Shown: positions 12,864 through 21,354 of the stretch, piece after piece
Layout: every line of letters starts with the position of its first letter
Position numbering within the stretch: the stretch's first letter is position 1
Assembly (NCBI GenBank): GCA_964512995.1
Contig: CAZELM010000023.1
Coordinates: forward strand, 1-64,000
DNA length: 64,000 nucleotides
Reading direction: 5' to 3'
Source: CAZELM01 sp964512995
Lineage (GTDB): Bacteria > CSSED10-310
Notes under the pieces: generated by a model
Seen by the model: the letters and a program-made list of their open reading frames with translations, nothing else
What the model was told of the DNA's origin: nothing
The model's database searches: none
Position numbers and translations under genes: made by a program

Positions 12864-15002
12864 ATGCAGGCATTTCGAGGAACGCTCGAAAAAGCATATT
12901 TGCCGTTTAAACATTTACCTCCTCAATTTACATCGAAAATATACGATTTTGTCGATCAGAATATTATCGGCCAGAAGATTTCGACGGGTGAAGGCTACCT
13001 GGAGTATTTGGGTGATATCGTACCGAGATTATCTTCCCTGAACCTGGATTATCAGACTGTGACGGCCGGTATTATCTGGAATTTTCTTCGATTGGGTGAC
13101 CACTCGGGGAAGATCGTAGAAGAATTATTCGGGATTGAAATTGCAGAATTATCACGACGTGTCGAGAAATTGGCAACTCTTGATTATCGAGCAGGAGAAG
13201 ATATCCAGGCGGAGAAATTCAGGCACCTGATACTGGCGCTGGCACAGGATATACGAGTTATATTTATCCGTCTTGTGGATCGAGCGCATGTCCTGGCCAA
13301 TGTTTTCCGCTATCCTGTCGATGATCCCATCAAAGAGGCTTTGACTGCCCGGGAATTGTTTGCACCCTTAGCCAATCGGCTTGGCATCGGAAAGTTGAAG
13401 CGAGAACTGGAGGATTTAAGTTTAAGTATATTGATGCCGGATATATACGATGATTTGAAAAAGCGCATTGACGCTCGTCGGGAAGATTCAGATATATATC
13501 TCGCTGATATCAAAACGATCATCGCTCGTCGACTTCAGGAAGAAAACATCTTAAATGTCACCATAAAAGGTAGATTGAAACATATTGATTCAATTTATAG
13601 AAAAATGAATCGACAAAAAATCTCCTTTGATGAAGTATATGATATTATTGGTATACGTGTAATCACTGAATCGATTAAGGATTGCTATTCGGTATTGGGC
13701 ATTGTTCATTCGCTGTGGAAGCCGATTCCCAAGCGGTTTAAGGATTACATCGCAGTGCCAAAACAAAACATGTATCAATCCATCCATACATCAGTGATTG
13801 GACCATCCGCAAATCCTCTCGAGATACAAATCCGGACATATGAAATGGATCGTATATCGGAGGTTGGGATTGCAGCTCATTGGCGTTACAAAGAAAATGG
13901 AACTCTGCACCGGGATGATCAAAAGTTTGCATGGCTTCGCCAGGTTATGGAATGGATGAATGACAGTAAAGATCCAATCGAAGTGATGGAGATGTTCCGG
14001 GTCGATCTTTTTCCGGACGAAGTCTATGTTTTTACACCAAAAGGAGACGTTCGTAGTCTAGCAAAGGGAGCAACCATCGTCGATTTTGCATTTTTAATCC
14101 ACACTGAAATAGGACTTCGGTGTGTCGGAGGCAAGATAAATGGCCAGATGGCGCCATTAAGAACGATCCTCAAGAATGGGGATATCGTTGAGGTGATCAC
14201 TGGAAAAAGTAAAGGACCCAGCAGAGACTGGCTTAAGTTCACACAGACAACCCTTGCTAAAAACAGGATACGTCGATTTCTTCGCGAACAGGAAAAAAGC
14301 CAGTCCATTCAGATGGGTCGTACAACATTGATAAAATGTTTCCGCAAGCATCAATTCCCGATAAAAAAGATTATGCAGTCAGCCAAACTTTTGGAAGTAG
14401 CGATTCAGTTTGGATATAAAACGATCGATGAATTATTTGCAGCGATCGGATTCTGCGAAATCTCAGAACAACAAGTTGTTAATAAATTTTCACTTGGATT
14501 AGCTCAGTCACCATCGGAAAGTCAGTATCAAAGGAAACATGCCAATCCGGATTCAAAATCCGTAAAGATTGGTGACATGAGAGATTTAATGATTAGGTTC
14601 GCGAGATGCTGCGAGCCCATTCCAGGAGAAAAAATAGTTGGATTTATTACACAAGGGAGAGGGATTGCAGTACACTCGGCATCCTGTCCGAATATTCGAA
14701 AGCTCGATAGCAATCGAATCGTGCCAGCCGAGTGGGAGGCAAGCGACAAACCATCATATCCTATCCGGATTCTTTTTCATGGATACAATGTACCATCCCT
14801 GGTCAATGATATCTTGAAGGTATTTATCGAAAATGGAATTCAAATTTTGTCGCAACGTATCAACACACAAAAGAAAAACAGAACTAAAGTATCAGGCGAA
14901 TTTTGCATTGAGATCACAGAACTGAGCACAATTGAAACGCTTATCTCAAAGCTACGTAATGTAACCGGTGTGAATTATGTTGCGCGAGTATTATTTCGAT
15001 AG
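12864..15002 (+). CDS. relA: RelA/SpoT homologue, (p)ppGpp synthetase with degenerate HD domain
   Basis: This 712-residue protein has the full long-RSH order: HD-like region (about 25-200), synthetase domain (about 230-360, with KRFKDYIAVPKQNMYQSIHT and EIQIRTYEMDRISEVGIAAHWRYKE), TGS (FTPKGDVRSLAKGATIVDFAFLIHTEIG, about 395-450), a Cys/His-rich segment (FARCCEPIPG...HSASCPNI, about 575-615), and a C-terminal ACT domain. In the HD region the usual His-Asp pair of 'LLHDVVEDT' is replaced by IIWNFLRLGD (residues 70-79), and the upstream 'HP' motif reads YLEYLGD. (p)ppGpp hydrolysis is therefore probably lost, making it RelA-like. ATG 12864 has GGGAGA about 12 bases upstream. Confidence 0.93.
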   Translation: MQAFRGTLEKAYLPFKHLPPQFTSKIYDFVDQNIIGQKISTGEGYLEYLGDIVPRLSSLNLDYQTVTAGIIWNFLRLGDHSGKIVEELFGIEIAELSRRVEKLATLDYRAGEDIQAEKFRHLILALAQDIRVIFIRLVDRAHVLANVFRYPVDDPIKEALTARELFAPLANRLGIGKLKRELEDLSLSILMPDIYDDLKKRIDARREDSDIYLADIKTIIARRLQEENILNVTIKGRLKHIDSIYRKMNRQKISFDEVYDIIGIRVITESIKDCYSVLGIVHSLWKPIPKRFKDYIAVPKQNMYQSIHTSVIGPSANPLEIQIRTYEMDRISEVGIAAHWRYKENGTLHRDDQKFAWLRQVMEWMNDSKDPIEVMEMFRVDLFPDEVYVFTPKGDVRSLAKGATIVDFAFLIHTEIGLRCVGGKINGQMAPLRTILKNGDIVEVITGKSKGPSRDWLKFTQTTLAKNRIRRFLREQEKSQSIQMGRTTLIKCFRKHQFPIKKIMQSAKLLEVAIQFGYKTIDELFAAIGFCEISEQQVVNKFSLGLAQSPSESQYQRKHANPDSKSVKIGDMRDLMIRFARCCEPIPGEKIVGFITQGRGIAVHSASCPNIRKLDSNRIVPAEWEASDKPSYPIRILFHGYNVPSLVNDILKVFIENGIQILSQRINTQKKNRTKVSGEFCIEITELSTIETLISKLRNVTGVNYVARVLFR

Positions 15003-15025
15003 ATATATTGATATACGTCTATCGA
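14996..15025 (+). other. Hairpin over the relA stop codon
   Basis: TCGATAGA (14996-15003) pairs with TCTATCGA (15018-15025), with a further TATA/TATA pairing inside around a TTGA loop. It spans the stop codon region of the relA-like gene, between convergent relA and rpmB. Without a T-run it is not a classical terminator; it may protect or end the mRNA. The function is inferred. Confidence 0.35.
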
Positions 15026-15066
15026 TATAAGCGACATCGTGGATATAGCAGTGTTAGCGGAACGAA

Positions 15067-15255
15067 TCAGCTCCGGTCCACTTTACCCGCTGAAAGGCAT
15101 GCTGTGCAGACAAGCATTCGTTTATGTGTACCATTCAATTTCACTCGGATCTTGTGGACGTTTGGATTGAATCGGCGTTTGGTGAGATTGTGGGCATGAC
15201 TGATTCGATGGCCGAATTGTGGAGCTTTTCCGCAAATTTCACATTTTCTCGACAT
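15067..15255 (-). CDS. rpmB: 50S ribosomal protein L28
   Basis: The 62-residue product begins MSRKCEICGKAPQFGHRISHAHN, the L28 signature, and continues TKRRFNPNVHKIRV. It retains the Cys pair CEIC and a second pair VCTAC, so it is the zinc-binding (C+) form. The frame opens further upstream at a GTG, but ATG at 15255 has AGGAGA eight bases before it and gives the standard N-terminus. It is convergent with the relA-like gene and divergent from the pil operon. Confidence 0.96.
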   Translation of the reverse strand: MSRKCEICGKAPQFGHRISHAHNLTKRRFNPNVHKIRVKLNGTHKRMLVCTACLSAGKVDRS

Positions 15256-15368
15256 TGTTTCTATCTCCTCTCTCACATCCCTTCCCGGGAAGTCAGGAGA
15301 CTAACACTGCTTTTGATTGAAATCAAGAATTATTTGATCTTTGGACGAGACGTCATCCAGAAAAGAGC

Positions 15369-15397
15369 TTGACAAAAGCCATGCGTGCTGTTATCAA
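15369..15397 (+). promoter_or_regulatory. Candidate sigma-70-type promoter of the pilM operon
   Basis: A perfect TTGACA (15369-15374) is followed after 17 bases by TATCAA (15392-15397, 4 of 6 matches). This puts the transcript start about 60 bases before the pilM start codon. It lies in the 212-base space between divergent rpmB and pilM. Confidence 0.45.
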
Positions 15398-15467
15398 TTG
15401 AATTGATTATGTATTTTTGAAATTCAAAAAAATCGTCAACCTATTGTTTTTAATATAGGAGGTTGCA

Positions 15468-16526
15468 TTGTTTAAATTTGGAAAGGGCAAACAACTCATT
15501 GGCCTTGACATCGGGACAAGTGCTGTTAAAGCCGTTGTGTTGAAAGAGCAAAATAGGCGCTATTCTCTGCAGAATTTAGGCATTGCACCACTGCCGCCTG
15601 AAGTGATTGTTGATGGAGCAATCATGGATGCGTCTATCGTTGTTGAGGCGATTCAGCGGATCCTGACAAGCCAAAAAATCCGAGTCAAAAATGTTGCTAT
15701 TTCGGTATCCGGGCATTCGGTAATCGTGAAGAAAATAACACTGCCGAAGATGTCTCAAGAAGAACTGGAAGATTCAATTCATTGGGAAGCAGAGCAGTAT
15801 ATTCCATTCGATATTGAAGATGTCAATATTGATTTTCATATCCTGGAAAATCAGGCTGATTCAGGAAATGAGATGGAAGTGATTCTGGTTGCTGTGAAAA
15901 AGGAAAAAGTTAACGATTACACAAACCTGATTCGCCAGGCGAATCTGAATCCTATGGTTGTCGATGTGGACGGTTTTGCTCTCGGAAATCAGTATGAGAT
16001 CAACTATGGCATTGAACATGACAAAGTTGTTGCTTTGATTGATATTGGCGCGGGAGTAATGAATATTAATATCATGCAAGGCGGCAATCATATGTTGTAT
16101 CGCGATATTTCCATTGGTGGGAATCAATTTACCGACGCGATACAAAAAGAATTGAATGTCTCGTTTGAACAGGCGGAGCGATTGAAAACCGGCGAAAAGG
16201 TTGATGATATCAATCAAGAATCGGTCGTCGAGATTGTCAATTCTGTTGCAGAGGATATCAGTCACGAAATCCAACGCTCTATTGATTATTTTAAGGCAAC
16301 TTCCTCAACATCGGGAGTTGATCTGGTTGTTCTAACAGGTGGATGCAGCAAATTACGAGGCGGGCAGATTGCCAAATTTTTAAGTGACCAGCTTCATGTA
16401 GACGTGATGATTGGGAATCCATTTCAAGGCATTACTGTGAATGAAAAGAAGTTTGATCCCGTCTGGATACAAGAGGTTGCACCTTTATGTGCGGTGGCAG
16501 TGGGCTTAGCCATTCGGAGAGGTTAA
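15468..16526 (+). CDS. pilM: Type IV pilus assembly protein PilM
   Basis: PilM (352 residues) is the actin-like cytoplasmic protein of the pilus alignment complex; it binds the N-terminal tail of PilN. The nucleotide-binding phosphate-1 motif is LIGLDIGTSAVKAVVL, and the second phosphate region is ALIDIGAGVMNINIM; VVLTGGCSKLRG is the adenosine motif. The start is TTG 15468 with AGGAGG at 15457-15462. It is the first gene of pilMNOPQ, with one base between it and pilN. Confidence 0.95.
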   Translation: MFKFGKGKQLIGLDIGTSAVKAVVLKEQNRRYSLQNLGIAPLPPEVIVDGAIMDASIVVEAIQRILTSQKIRVKNVAISVSGHSVIVKKITLPKMSQEELEDSIHWEAEQYIPFDIEDVNIDFHILENQADSGNEMEVILVAVKKEKVNDYTNLIRQANLNPMVVDVDGFALGNQYEINYGIEHDKVVALIDIGAGVMNINIMQGGNHMLYRDISIGGNQFTDAIQKELNVSFEQAERLKTGEKVDDINQESVVEIVNSVAEDISHEIQRSIDYFKATSSTSGVDLVVLTGGCSKLRGGQIAKFLSDQLHVDVMIGNPFQGITVNEKKFDPVWIQEVAPLCAVAVGLAIRRG

Positions 16527-16527
16527 G

Positions 16528-17064
16528 ATGATTAAAATAAACATGCTTCCACACGAGAGGAAAAAAACCTCCGTTGTGGCAATAGAATTAATTGCTGCAA
16601 GTTCGTTGATCTTGATCGTTATTGTTGGAATAGGCATATGGTGGCATTATCTGGAGACGGTTAAAGAGGAAAAGCAGGCCTCAATTAAAAAGAAAGAAAA
16701 AACCGTTGAGGAATTGCAGGTTATTATAGACCAAGTGAGTAAATATGAGAAGGACCGAGATGTTCTGCAAAATAAATTAAACACGATTGATACACTGAAA
16801 AACAATCAAAAGGGTCCAGTGAGATTACTTGATGAATTGAATCGGCGATTACCTGAACAGGTTTGGATTATCCGGCTTCAAACTGCTGGCAATTTAGTCA
16901 CCCTGAGAGGGTTTGGATTATCACAGACGAGTATCGGTGATTTCATGGGTGCGTTAGATGTTTCCCCTTATTTTCAGGATGTAAGACTAAAAATTTCGAC
17001 ATTGAAAACCGAAAGAGATCGAGAGATGTATGAGTTCGAGTTAGATTTTAGAACTCTGGTATAA
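16528..17064 (+). CDS. pilN: Type IV pilus assembly protein PilN
   Basis: PilN (178 residues) is a bitopic inner-membrane protein. The short cytoplasmic tail MIKINMLPHERK is the conserved 'INLLP'-type motif that docks into PilM. A single membrane helix follows (about residues 18-42), then a coiled coil (KEEKQASIKKKEKTVEELQVIIDQ) and a periplasmic ferredoxin-like domain. It is expected to pair with PilO. Lies in the pilMNOPQ order. Confidence 0.93.
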   Translation: MIKINMLPHERKKTSVVAIELIAASSLILIVIVGIGIWWHYLETVKEEKQASIKKKEKTVEELQVIIDQVSKYEKDRDVLQNKLNTIDTLKNNQKGPVRLLDELNRRLPEQVWIIRLQTAGNLVTLRGFGLSQTSIGDFMGALDVSPYFQDVRLKISTLKTERDREMYEFELDFRTLV

Positions 17065-17074
17065 AGGAGTATCT

Positions 17075-17638
17075 ATGCACTGGATCGAAACATTGGAAGC
17101 ATATTCTCCATGGCATCGATATGCTGTGGTAGTGGTGATCTTGGCTGCATTATGTGGAACATTTTATATAATGGTGTATGACCCTGCTCAGGAAGAGATT
17201 GCGAAGCTAGATAAAAAAATATCGGAGCTTGATGCGCAAATAAATAAAGGACTAGCAATGAAGGATAAGTTGGAGGAGTTCAGAAAAGAAGTTTTCCAAC
17301 TCAAGGAAAAAATGAGACTTGCCGCTGAAATACTGGGGAATCGTCCCAATGTTGATCTCTTAGTAAAATCAATGGAAAATCTTGCGTCGCAGTGTGGTTT
17401 GGTCGTACAAAGGTTTCAGCCTCTTCCTGAACGAAAAAAGGGTTTTTATGGTGAGATTCCGGTCGGTCTGAGTATTATTGGGGGATATCATGAACTTGGG
17501 TATTTTTTCGATAAAATCGCGTATGAAGCCCGAATCATGAATATTACCGATCTTCAAATCAATAGTATTTATAAGGTGGGTGGTCCATCAATCTCGGCAA
17601 CATGTGTTCTCACCGCATTCTGGTATCTCGCTGAATAA
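17075..17638 (+). CDS. pilO: Type IV pilus assembly protein PilO
   Basis: PilO (187 residues) has one N-terminal membrane helix (AVVVVILAALCGTFYIMVY), a coiled coil (EEIAKLDKKISELDAQINKGLAMKDKLEEF) and a C-terminal periplasmic domain with VGLSIIGGYHELGYFFDKIA, the typical PilO core. It forms a heterodimer with PilN that links PilM in the cytoplasm to PilP and the secretin. ATG 17075 follows AAGGAG. Confidence 0.92.
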   Translation: MHWIETLEAYSPWHRYAVVVVILAALCGTFYIMVYDPAQEEIAKLDKKISELDAQINKGLAMKDKLEEFRKEVFQLKEKMRLAAEILGNRPNVDLLVKSMENLASQCGLVVQRFQPLPERKKGFYGEIPVGLSIIGGYHELGYFFDKIAYEARIMNITDLQINSIYKVGGPSISATCVLTAFWYLAE

Positions 17639-17655
17639 GCAAAAGAGGGTTAGCC

Positions 17656-18192
17656 ATGAATTCATTACTAATTAAACCCCTAGCCTCGATTCGACGCTGG
17701 ATTATGTTGGCCGTTTGTTTTCTTTTAATCGTCGGCCTGTTCACTAATCTGGTTTATTCTCAAGAGGCATCGGGTGGTGCTGCTACAACCCCGGAAGCGG
17801 TGGGAAGTAGCACGCAACCAGCTGAAAATCTGCCACTCGCCCCAACCCCGGAGCCTGTGACCGAAAATCAATTTCATTACAACGCTCAAGGAATGCGAGA
17901 TCCATTCGTTTCTCTGATCATTCATAATCAAGTGCCACCAAATCTAATCGGATTACCAGCAATGAAAATTTCTGAACTTTCTCTCCAGGGAATTCAATTG
18001 GGGATGGGCGAAATTGCTATTATTTTGGGATCAGATGGCAAAGTGTATTCCATGCGAGAAGGTGATAGTGTTTTAGATGGAAAACTGATTGAGATACAGC
18101 AAAACAAGATAGTCTTCGAACAGATAATTTTTGACGCCTTCGGTCGAGAGAAGGAAAAGAAAACGATCGAAATCTACCTTCATCGTAGATAG
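17656..18192 (+). CDS. pilP: Type IV pilus assembly protein PilP
   Basis: PilP (178 residues) is a periplasmic protein bridging PilNO and the secretin PilQ. After a signal peptide (about 17-35) and a Pro/Thr-rich linker, the C-terminal domain has GMRDPFVSLI, LSLQGIQLGMGEIAIILGSDGKVYSMREGDSV and the 'G' rich hinge typical of PilP. Many PilP proteins are lipoproteins; here there is no Cys at the end of the signal sequence (VYSQEA), so it is probably soluble or kept by an uncleaved anchor. It is 11 bases upstream of pilQ. Confidence 0.88.
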   Translation: MNSLLIKPLASIRRWIMLAVCFLLIVGLFTNLVYSQEASGGAATTPEAVGSSTQPAENLPLAPTPEPVTENQFHYNAQGMRDPFVSLIIHNQVPPNLIGLPAMKISELSLQGIQLGMGEIAIILGSDGKVYSMREGDSVLDGKLIEIQQNKIVFEQIIFDAFGREKEKKTIEIYLHRR

Positions 18193-18203
18193 GAGGAGGC
18201 TTA

Positions 18204-20030
18204 ATGGGTTCACGATTACACCATGGGAAAATAAGCTCATTCATTACATCGCTCTTTGTCGTTATGGCAATGATCGTCAGTAGTGGAATCACTGTTGGAG
18301 CTGCAGACAAAGAGGATGAAGCACAGTCTCTGATCAGCCGGATAGAAATTCGAGGTACGAGCAACGGCGAAGAATTATGGATCACCGGAAATCAATCCTT
18401 GGCTCATTCTGCTTTTCTTTTGTCGGATCCTCATCGACTGGTTTTGGATATTCCCGCAGCGACACTGGCAATTAATGAACCATTCATCAAAGGGGAATAC
18501 AACTACATTGAATCGGTTTCAACGCGTACAATTACCGACACTTCGCGTGATCTTGTCCGTGTTGAGATTGTCATGAATGATGATTATCCATATGTAATTT
18601 CAAGTTATGATCAAGGATTGATCGTAAAATTTGGAGAAATTTCTTCTGGCAATGTTATCGAAACTGCGGATGCATCTTCCTCAGAAACCGCAGCAACTCC
18701 ACAAGCTGAAAAAAATCAACAACCAGCACCCGGCGATTCACAATTGTCAGAGGCTGAGCGCGTGTATGGCATTACTGCACCAGTGGAATTCAAAGGTAAA
18801 CCGATTTTTCTGGATCTGAAGGATGCTGATATTCTTGACATCTTCAGGCTCATCGCTGAGGTCAGCGGCTTTAATGTTGTTGTTGATCCGGATGTTTCTG
18901 GGAGAATTACCATTCGGATGGACAATGTTCCGTGGGATCAAGCATTGGAGGTCATACTTAAAAATCAGGGACTGGGAAAAGAAATAGAAGGTAATATCAT
19001 GCGAATTGCCTTCAACAAAAAATTACGAGATGAACACGTTCTTAAAATGCAACTCGAAGATGCCAAGCGAAAAGCGTTACCGGTTGAATCAATCATTTTG
19101 TATCTGAGTTATGCCGATATCAATGATATGGAAAATTCGGTACGAGTATTCCTTACCGAGCGCGGCAGCATCATGAAAGACCTGAGAGTCAATGCGTTGA
19201 TCGTAAGAGATATCCGTGTTGCGCTGGATAATATTACGGAACTGGTCCGCATATTGGATGTCAGGACGCGGCAGGTCGCACTCAATGGACAAATCGTCGT
19301 TACTTCCAAAAATTTTGCACGAAATTTGGGTATTCAGTGGGGCGGCAAATTTACAGCCGACATCAAACATGGTAATACAACCGGTTACCGATTCCCAAGC
19401 CATTACACCATGGATTTTAGCCAGAATGGCGGTTATGCAGTAAATCTACCGGCTGGAGACCGGATGTTGGCCATGAACTTTGGAAATGTTTTGGATACCC
19501 TTCAATTATCCGCGGTTTTGACTGCCTCCGAAAATGAAGGTTTGGCTAAAACAATCGCTCGACCCAGCATCACAACGATGAATAATGAATCTGCAACGAT
19601 CTCAAGTGGTGATCAAATCCCATATCTCGTCGATAATGGTGATCAAGGTGATCGAGTAGAATTTAAAAGTGCCAACACCTCGCTGAATGTGACTCCTCAT
19701 ATCACAAATGATAACTGGATCAGTATGGATATCTCCGCAACACGCGATTTCCCTGGTGAAAATTATACTGATGCAGGCGCGGCGATCAGAACAAATCAAG
19801 CAACTACCAAAGTTCTCGTTAAAGATGGCGATACACTTGTTATCGGTGGTCTTAATGAGTCGAATCATAATGTCAGTACGCAGAGTGTTCCCTGGCTCGG
19901 CAAAGTTCCAATTCTGGGATGGCTATTCAAAAATGACAAACGCACCGCCTCATTTACCGATTTGCTCTTTTTCATTACTCCTCAAATCTTAGAAGAAGGG
20001 GAGCAAGTCACTCGGAGCGATACTTTTTAA
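18204..20030 (+). CDS. pilQ: Type IV pilus secretin PilQ
   Basis: PilQ (608 residues) forms the outer-membrane pore for the pilus. A signal peptide (to about residue 33) is followed by one AMIN-type domain (about 45-145, SRIEIRGTSNGEELWITG), a linker, a secretin short-domain (FLDLKDADILDIFRLIAEVSGFNVVVDP, about 200-265), an N1-type domain (VESIILYLSYADINDMENSV), and the secretin core (about 355-605) with RPSITTMNNESATISSGDQIPY and the closing VPWLGKVPILGWLFK. ATG 18204 follows AGGAGG. It ends the recognised pil genes. Confidence 0.96.
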   Translation: MGSRLHHGKISSFITSLFVVMAMIVSSGITVGAADKEDEAQSLISRIEIRGTSNGEELWITGNQSLAHSAFLLSDPHRLVLDIPAATLAINEPFIKGEYNYIESVSTRTITDTSRDLVRVEIVMNDDYPYVISSYDQGLIVKFGEISSGNVIETADASSSETAATPQAEKNQQPAPGDSQLSEAERVYGITAPVEFKGKPIFLDLKDADILDIFRLIAEVSGFNVVVDPDVSGRITIRMDNVPWDQALEVILKNQGLGKEIEGNIMRIAFNKKLRDEHVLKMQLEDAKRKALPVESIILYLSYADINDMENSVRVFLTERGSIMKDLRVNALIVRDIRVALDNITELVRILDVRTRQVALNGQIVVTSKNFARNLGIQWGGKFTADIKHGNTTGYRFPSHYTMDFSQNGGYAVNLPAGDRMLAMNFGNVLDTLQLSAVLTASENEGLAKTIARPSITTMNNESATISSGDQIPYLVDNGDQGDRVEFKSANTSLNVTPHITNDNWISMDISATRDFPGENYTDAGAAIRTNQATTKVLVKDGDTLVIGGLNESNHNVSTQSVPWLGKVPILGWLFKNDKRTASFTDLLFFITPQILEEGEQVTRSDTF

Positions 20031-20079
20031 CCCGCCGGTCTCAAGAAGTGGAGAAAATGAAAGAAAAAGGAGGAAATGG

Positions 20080-20679
20080 GTGATGAAAAAATCATTGCTT
20101 ATGCTTTCTATGATATCAACAATCGTCCTCATATCGGTCGGGTTTCTAGGTTGTGGGGATGCGGGCGGAGCCGCTAAAAATGTCTCTCCCGTTGCTATTC
20201 AGATTAGAGGATTTGTACCTACATACAAGCCCAGCGATGTATGTGTGGGATATCCATGCTCATTCCGAACTGATACGGTCACAATCCAAGTAGATTCTTT
20301 TTTAATCGACCCCGATCCCGACTCCGGTGCAGCATCACAATATACGGATGTAATCATCACTGGTTATGAAGTGAGTTTTTTCCGAAAGGATACCGGTACT
20401 GCTGTACCTAAAACCTTCACTGAAAATGTCAATGCCTATCTGTCCGTGAACGCATCCGTTGCCTTTGAAATGATCGTGTGTCGAGCCGATATGAAGAATA
20501 TGATACCGCTATCCTACCTCTGGTCACTTGGATATGAACCCGATACTGGATTGGATATGATCCATACAACTTGTAAAGTAATTGTCTGGGGTCGCACATT
20601 GGCTGGCCGGGAAGTCGTTTCCCCTCCCGCATATCTGACAGTTGATTTCGCAAATTATAATGAGGACGGTTCACTATGA
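20080..20679 (+). CDS. Putative lipoprotein of unknown function (pil operon)
   Basis: The 199-residue protein has an N-terminal signal sequence ending FLGC (Cys 25), which suits lipidation although -3 is Phe. The mature part looks like a beta-sandwich: alternating hydrophobic residues, a conserved-looking YEVSFFRKD segment, and two Cys in VCVGYPC and further Cys at MIVC and HTTC that could form disulfides. I do not recognise a named family. It follows pilQ by about 50 bases with AGGAGG just upstream, and overlaps the next gene by four bases, so it belongs to the pil transcript. Confidence 0.8.
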   Translation: MMKKSLLMLSMISTIVLISVGFLGCGDAGGAAKNVSPVAIQIRGFVPTYKPSDVCVGYPCSFRTDTVTIQVDSFLIDPDPDSGAASQYTDVIITGYEVSFFRKDTGTAVPKTFTENVNAYLSVNASVAFEMIVCRADMKNMIPLSYLWSLGYEPDTGLDMIHTTCKVIVWGRTLAGREVVSPPAYLTVDFANYNEDGSL

Positions 20680-21236
20680 AATCTGTATTATCATCTTTAA
20701 TAATTTGCTTATGTATTGTTCTTATCGGGTTTGCTGGGTGTTGGTACAAACAAGATGATCAACATCATCCAACCGGCCCGGATCGAACAGGGGTTCAAGG
20801 ATGGACCATTCTGATGACTATTACCCCATCAACCGTACCAGCGAATAACTCATCGACGCTGGATGCAGAAATCAAATTCTGGGATTTGGCAGACAGGACT
20901 GGCGTTTCAGGACAGAATATCTACCTTTCGATCTATAACGCAGATGGAAGTTCACCTGCACTTGCATCAGAAGTTCACTTTGCGGATGGTGGAACGACAT
21001 TGCTCGTCACAACCGATTCATTGGGATTGGCTCAGGCGAGGATGTATGTTGGATATCTTTCCAGGACAGTGACGGAAAAGTTTTATATCCTGCGTGCGGA
21101 AGCGACCATCGATTTCGATAACAACGCTACCGATATATGGAATACCCACCTTTTCCGTCTCTATAATCCCTACTGGGCAACACCTACTCCTATCCCGACT
21201 ATTACGCCTACCCCCACCCCTCCAGCGACTCCTTGA
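20676..21236 (+). CDS. Putative lipoprotein with Ig-like domain and Pro-Thr tail
   Basis: The 186-residue protein has a signal sequence with lipobox-like GFAGC (Cys 22). Residues about 45-150 look like an Ig-like (Big_1-type) beta domain: an opening of type ITPSTVPANNSSTLDAEI, followed by VSGQNIYLSIYN and later TDSLGLAQARMYVG, the pattern of bacterial Ig repeats. The C-terminus is a Pro-Thr run (TPTPIPTITPTPTPPATP). The start overlaps the stop of the preceding lipoprotein gene by four bases. A terminator follows at 21289. Confidence 0.8.
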   Translation: MKSVLSSLIICLCIVLIGFAGCWYKQDDQHHPTGPDRTGVQGWTILMTITPSTVPANNSSTLDAEIKFWDLADRTGVSGQNIYLSIYNADGSSPALASEVHFADGGTTLLVTTDSLGLAQARMYVGYLSRTVTEKFYILRAEATIDFDNNATDIWNTHLFRLYNPYWATPTPIPTITPTPTPPATP

Positions 21237-21288
21237 CCTGCTCATTCACCAACCGTCTTTAAAACGATTGAGTCGAACTGACAAAATG

Positions 21289-21325
21289 AACACAGATACT
21301 GACAAGTAGTATCTGTGTTTTTTTT
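21289..21325 (+). terminator. Rho-independent terminator of the pil operon
   Basis: AACACAGATACT (21289-21300) and AGTATCTGTGTT (21308-21319) are exact reverse complements around a 7-base loop, followed by T to 21325. It lies between the last lipoprotein gene and the convergent comM, and its A-rich left side may also serve the minus strand. Confidence 0.92.
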
Positions 21326-21354
21326 GTCAAAAAAATTGATATTATCTTCGAATG

